A stretch of DNA of 64,000 nt, from assembly GCF_910592395.1 (NCBI RefSeq), contig NC_088311.1, positions 21,183,695 through 21,247,694 of the forward strand, written 5' to 3'. Origin of the DNA: Lineus longissimus. Lineage: Eukaryota; Nemertea; Pilidiophora; Heteronemertea; Lineidae. Under the pieces are notes generated by a model. The model was given only the letters and a program-made list of their open reading frames with translations, did no database searches and was not told where the DNA came from. The translations under genes and the position numbers were made by a program. Numbering within the stretch: the stretch's first letter is position 1; every line of letters starts with the position of its first letter. Of the stretch, positions 59,505 through 64,000 are shown piece by piece.

Positions 59505-59612
59505 TTACCACCTGGGGACACCGTAGGATGTAGTAATACATGTACACTGTATATACCATCATCGTTGATTGTTACTGTATATCCATGTATCCTTAATGCA
59601 AAATAAAATTAT
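59505..59612 (+). other. 3' UTR exon of paralogue B with polyadenylation signal
   Basis: It begins TTACCACCTGGGGACACCGT after a TTTTCAG acceptor, contains ATACCATCATCGTTGATTGT as in A, and has AATAAA at 59602-59607 followed by ATGCTCTGCATAACTT. Small indels separate it from the A copy. Confidence 0.7.
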
Positions 59613-59699
59613 GCTCTGCATAACTTCACGTCTTGTTGATATTCTGCCAGCAGCAGCTGACATACATTGTATGGCCAAGTTCCGAAGCAAGATGATTAT

Positions 59700-59825
59700 T
59701 TGGTTACTGAAGGTTCTACAGCCACAATCCATCAGAAGGGTATAGGTTTCACCACCATGACCACTGGTTTGTAATATCGACAGGTGGAGTACTATTGAAA
59801 CCACTGGTTATGCCAGGATGACCAT
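59700..59825 (+). repeat. Interspersed repeat, copy 3 (partial)
   Basis: AATATCGACAGGTGGAGTAC followed by GAAACCACTGGTTATGCCAG and GATG aligns with the 3' part of copies 1 and 2. Confidence 0.5.
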
Positions 59826-60097
59826 TTGAGGGTAGGACCTCCAGCACTCACTACGGCCATCGCGTGCGTGCTGAAAATAACGGGTAAAGCGTTTCTACTA
59901 GCGCTTGTCCTATTTGGCAACTGGGCGCACAAATTTGCACAAAACGTGGATATATTAACGTTTGAAATTTATTGGTACTCTGAGATAACATTGAATTAAG
60001 ATGGATAAACAGGTTTCTTGATAAGGATTTTTTCTTCAAAATTATTTAGTCCGATTGCGAGTTTTTTCAGAACTTTAGAAGTTTCCATCTACATGAT

Positions 60098-61948
60098 CTA
60101 CAGCATGAAGAGGGAAAGAGGGCTGAGGGCGGTTGTCACCAGGGTAAGAACGCTCATTGAAAGATAGGTGGCGCCGTTGCATTTATCGCCAGTGCAGCAA
60201 AAGGTATCGTGAGTGAACCCGAAGAAGTTTCCGCTTTCCGCCTCACACTCTTCATCACATTTTCTGTCGTAAACTTTTGCGTCCATGGCCCCGGATACTG
60301 ATTTCTGAAATCATAATGACAACATTTTGATTACCTTTGTTGGTATTGGTTGTCTCGACCAAACACCGTTCGGGTGGCACTGTCCCGGCGGCTCTATCCG
60401 GCCTGCGCATACGGCCGTGTTTGGTGAGACTGGGATACATCGCCCTGGGCGAGACAGCTATCATGCACCCGACAATAGTGTATCAACTTCAATTCTAAAA
60501 ATTTACGGATACACCTCAAACTTAGTAATCACTGAACATGTTGAAATGTGATTTTGAATTTTTTGGGTTACATGGTTACGCCCATATTTTGCACCAATTA
60601 AATCATATTAGCTGCCGCAAATACGAGACTTTGATGCTTGATTATACAAATTACAATACAATGTACATGTACTGTGAACAGTGCTATGCTGCAACCAAGT
60701 TGTTTTAGAATACTGGTATAAAGCCAGCAGCACACTAGCCGCCAACTTCCGCTTTCACAGGCGTTTTTTGCCGCAAGAGTCCTGAACGCCTGAAAAATCC
60801 CTAGTTTGCTGCGACCGGCGTCGGCGTCGGCGAACGCGACTTGACGCCACTTGCCGCAACTAAACACCAAATATCTAACATGTTTGATTACGCGTGTCGC
60901 CGCGCTTGAACGCAAGAAGAAGGCAGGTGTGCTACGGATGGCGAGGCTATGGCCAATCAGCTTGCGTCTTGATGTCACATGATTTCAAAATGGCAGCCTA
61001 AAGTGGCGGAAAAGACGCTACTGGACGCCAATTCTGGGCAGGTGTGCTCTGACCGGGATCCACTGGCCGCCACATTTGGCGTCGACTCGAGAGGCGTCAG
61101 CCGAACGCTTCTTGTCGCCAAAGTTGGCGGCTAGTGTGCTGCAGGCTTATCTACGTCTACATTATACATAACGGTAAATACTGGTAATGGAAGTTGTTTT
61201 TAAAACTCCTGACAGTAATAAACTAATAAAAGGCCTCTGGAAAGTAGAAGAAAAAGAAGAGAACCACTGCCAATGTTTTGACAGACAATGGCACTATAGT
61301 GACTTGGATGTAGCCTACCAGGCCTATACGTACTGAGCATTTTCCCGCGCACTTCTGGGTTGGATTGTTGGCATTTGGAACGAAGGGGTCAGAACATGAG
61401 GTGTCATTTGCCGCTTTTATCTGAATGTCTTGAAATGCGAGGCCGGAGCACACGTAGCATTCTACCATATCCTGATCTGAGGGGGGTGCTTCGGCTACTT
61501 CCTCTTCCTCTTCATCATGTCCATGCTCGTCTGAAAATTACAAAATTGAAATTGATGACTTCTTCAGGTCAATCAGGAACAGTCCTAAGTTCAGGATGAC
61601 ATTTTCAGGAAATCTTAGCCTACTTCGATTCGAACCCAGCCTGTAAGAATGCCCTCTCACTGTCTCAGGTAATGAGGTGTTAGCTGATTTTCACCGCTAC
61701 AGTAAAAAAAAACACACTTCGAAGAAATCCATCGTTTAGTTCGCGCCCCGGCGTCTCAAAGACAGACAAGCCATTGGCTGACATTTTGATTTGACGTCTT
61801 TGATGCTGACAAACTTCCGTCTAGTGGGCGGCGTCGCTGTGCCATTTCTCAGTGAAAAATATATAATAAATATCACCTCACCTGCCTGTGCTGCGGTCAG
61901 GGCCAAACACAACACAACAAAACCAAATAAGAGCGCAAACGTATTCAT
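60098..61948 (-). CDS. Ly6/LU (three-finger) GPI-anchored surface protein, complete
   Basis: Exons (minus): 61948-61882, 61530-61334 and 60304-60098, phases 1 and 0, 156 residues. The first exon is a classic signal peptide (MNTFALLFGFVVLCLALTAA). The second starts with an acidic segment (DEHGHDEEEEE) and then opens the LU domain with ECYVCSG. The third carries YDRKCDEEC and the diagnostic FCCTGDKCN, then a hydrophobic tail (LSMSVLTLVTTALSPLSLF) with no cytosolic residues, as in a GPI-addition signal. The LU part has ten cysteines, the standard number for the five-disulfide three-finger fold. Proteins of this type sit on the outer leaflet and modulate receptors, complement or adhesion; the target here is unknown. 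The acidic linker between signal and LU domain is unusual. Confidence 0.88.
60720..61147. mobile_element. MITE-like element in the Ly6 gene intron
   Basis: AAGCCAGCAGCACACTAGCC continues GCCAACTT at the left, and the right end is its inverse with one mismatch (AAGTTGGCGG, CTAGTGTGCTGCAGGCTT). The element is about 425 bases, GC-rich, with repeated GGCGTCGGCG and GCCGCAA words, and non-coding. Target duplication is unclear because both flanks are TA-rich. It lies in the intron between 60304 and 61334. Confidence 0.7.
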
Positions 61949-63085
61949 CGTTTGAGGCGATGTTTCCCTTTTTTTACCAATTTTCTTTCGATTTACGAAA
62001 CGAGCACTGCTGTGTGAAAATGCACCGCCAAAACACGCGACAACAGAGGGCCTCAAATTTACGCGCGTCGTAACGTCATGACCTAGGTCTCACCAGCCAG
62101 CGCGATGGAACCCTCCGGGTGTGACGTCAAACTTGCCCTGGCGCGGGATGCATGACATGATGAGGAAGAGCATCTATAGAAATGATATAGCCATATGAAA
62201 TATTTGTTTCTTACCATCTCTAGCTAAACTATAAATACTGGTAGTTTCAGTGATCTAAGACTGGGTCACAGCCACGCCCGAAATCCATCCCAGTTTGCCC
62301 TATTTGTTCGTTTTAAAATGACAATGGCGGGAAAAAACGAGATCTATGGGGGTTGTGGTTGATGTGTGGTGATAGGGAGCATCCAGTAACTTGTTTAGCG
62401 GACACCTTAACTAGGCATGCTACGGGCTTCAGCTTCCTGACTACCCAGTTGAACTACTGCCATCCTCGTCATGTACTATAGGCCTATGTGTATTTTTTCA
62501 TGAGAAATGTGTCTTGAACAACACGTGACCATATGATAAACGACTTGCGTATTCATAACACAAACACCGTAATTCGATTCAATCAATAATCGGCGATAAT
62601 GTTAGCGATAACTCAGCGATAACTCAATTTCGATTGTGCCCTGAGCTCTATTGCATGCAAATTGGTAATCGAAGTTGTAGTTGGATGCATTGTTGTACGG
62701 GTAAGTCAGATCAGGCGCGCAGTAAAAGGCACATTTTTGATTGCTGAAGATGCGGCACGATGCAACAGTGTGTGCCCTAACTGATTCTTGTAGAGCCTAT
62801 TCACCGTTCGTTAAAAAATTTAAGTTTATAATTGAATATTTCAAATTGTGTAAATACGTAATGGATATAGATTTCAACAATAGTGCTGTGTAGACACACT
62901 TTAAATACCAAGTTTCAGCACATTTGTGTGCATAATAAATGTACCTCGGCATTGTGTATAGGTACTGGATATCTATTTTCCTTGACCAGCAGCAATTTTG
63001 AACGGCGTACAAGCTATATACCAGACCCAATGGAATATTTCCATGATTTAGTAAAACCTTTTGGCTTTTTAAAAAAAAGAACAAC
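61949..63085. other. Intergenic between the Ly6 gene and the lipocalin
   Basis: The genes are divergent (Ly6 minus, lipocalin plus), so this 1.1 kb should hold both promoters. GCGATAA words recur near 62590-62630. No additional reading frame is convincing. Confidence 0.45.
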
Positions 63086-63670
63086 ATGACCTCTCGGATG
63101 TTGGTGTCGCCAGGCGTCGTCCTCGCTATTTTGGCAGTGGTGGCCTGCACAATCAACGCAGATGTCGCATTTAACTGGAATACAGCTGATGTCCAAAGAA
63201 ACTTCAATATTACCGAGGTAAGACTACAATAAAAGCATGAACGAACAAAATTTTAGATGATATTCTATTATGAGCAGAGCCGTATCCAGGTATCCAGAGA
63301 TTCAGGTTGTTGATAGCCCTATACGTCATACACAAATACTGAAACATCGAGAGGCGGAGTATGGAAGACCACTAGTGCCGACATGAGCCGTAATCAGTCC
63401 CATCATGGCCAAGAATCCGTTACGGGTACAAAGACATAAAGATAAGGATAGATTGGTGGACACACACCGCTGCAATCCGTCAGTCACTTTTACACTTTTA
63501 CGCTGAGTGTTCTTTCTTACTTTTTTTTAGTTTACTGGCAAGAAATGGTACGAAATCAAGTGGCACGATGCCACCGACGACCCATGGATCATGGACAATC
63601 TCTATTTTTATTATAGAATGGATCCCAATGACGACAATGTCGCAAAAGCAGTGATGGTCGGCAATTACAG
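63086..63670 (+). CDS. Lipocalin-like secreted protein, 5' exons only (cut by window end)
   Basis: Exons 63086-63217 and 63531-63670 (phase 0 junction, leaving in phase 2 at GTATAT). The gene continues beyond 64000. The first exon encodes a signal peptide (SPGVVLAILAVVACTINA) and then VQRNFNITE; the second opens FTGKKWYEIKWHDAT. The order NFNxxxFTGKKWYEI is the first conserved lipocalin region, in which G-x-W closes the beta-barrel floor. Acidic stretches and FYYRMDPNDD follow, with VAKAVMVGNYR as a probable later strand. Lipocalins carry small hydrophobic ligands outside the cell. Subfamily and ligand cannot be judged from about 90 residues. The next exon is not in the window. Confidence 0.7.
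63320..63420 (+). repeat. Interspersed repeat, copy 4 (partial, in lipocalin intron 1)
   Basis: ACATCGAGAGGCGGAGTATG followed by GAAGACCACTAGTGCC matches the core AATATCGAGAGGCGGAGTAT and AAAACCACTG of copy 1. Confidence 0.4.
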
Positions 63671-64000
63671 GTATATGCATGTATATATAGGAAGTTTACC
63701 CATCAGCTCGTTTTCAACCAGCGCAGAAGGCGTTGTCTCCTCTTTATAACCTATAAGGCCTAGTTCAACTACAAGGTGTTTGCCCGCTGCAGTCCTAACT
63801 GTGGGAAAACTAGGCTTGGCGCCAGTGATTATACTCACTCGCTGCATGGGGAGGATTTTCATGATTTTTGGAAGTGGCTACATTGTTGCTACCGCGCAAG
63901 CGGGTTATTCAAGTCGGGCCTTATACCTGCGGCTACCCACAGAGTCCGAGGGCAGTTTTCTGTCAGCGACGACAACACAGGAGAGCGCCTAATGAAATCA

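Noticed and set aside
61600..61680. tRNA-like GGTTCGAATC box on the minus strand
   Set aside because: No matching A box or acceptor-stem pairing found; at most a remnant of a tRNA-derived repeat.

Overview
The window is animal nuclear DNA, not bacterial. Every clear gene is split into short exons bounded by GT/AG splice sites with pyrimidine-rich acceptors. The proteins (ZDHHC21, MFSD1, ASNSD1, an SLC6 transporter, RCHY1, a cytosolic sulfotransferase, a Ly6/LU protein, a lipocalin) are animal families. Compact introns of about 0.1 to 1.5 kb, many small inverted-repeat elements and frequent ACATGTACATGT-type palindromes suggest an invertebrate such as a lophotrochozoan or invertebrate deuterostome. 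I cannot name the species from sequence alone.

Layout. 1-14 kb: the last exons of an unassigned Ser/Thr/Pro-rich protein (about 2.1-3.9 kb, plus strand), then about 10 kb with no convincing gene. 14.5-17.2 kb: ZDHHC21-like palmitoyltransferase (minus), head to head with MFSD1 (18.5-23.0 kb, plus). 24.4-29.1 kb: ASNSD1 (minus), convergent with MFSD1. 29.7-30.4 kb: a decayed Ty3/gypsy pol fragment. 30.8-39.0 kb: a 14-exon SLC6 amino-acid transporter closest to the glycine transporter group (plus). 39.1-41.3 kb: two non-autonomous inverted-repeat elements. 41.6-45.4 kb: RCHY1/PIRH2 (plus). 46.1-48.05 kb: a degenerate minisatellite. 48.1-49.2 kb: two-exon cytosolic sulfotransferase (minus). 51.6-53.0 kb: a 1.37 kb long-inverted-repeat element. 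53.5-59.6 kb: two tandem paralogues of a secreted 17-cysteine protein that I do not recognise. 60.1-61.9 kb: GPI-anchored Ly6/LU protein (minus). 63.1 kb to the end: first exons of a lipocalin (plus, cut by the window edge).

The genes do not form one pathway. The left and centre hold conserved cellular genes: palmitoylation, a lysosomal transporter, amide transfer or ATP-pyrophosphatase chemistry, Na+/Cl- coupled amino-acid uptake, and ubiquitin ligation. The right 15 kb is enriched in secreted or cell-surface small Cys-rich and lipocalin proteins. The two items most likely to be new are the duplicated Cys-rich secreted gene, including its conserved spliced 3' UTR exon, and the set of well-bounded non-autonomous transposable elements with visible target-site duplications.

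All gene models were assembled by eye from splice sites and reading-frame continuity. Untranslated exons and transcription starts are mostly not determined.
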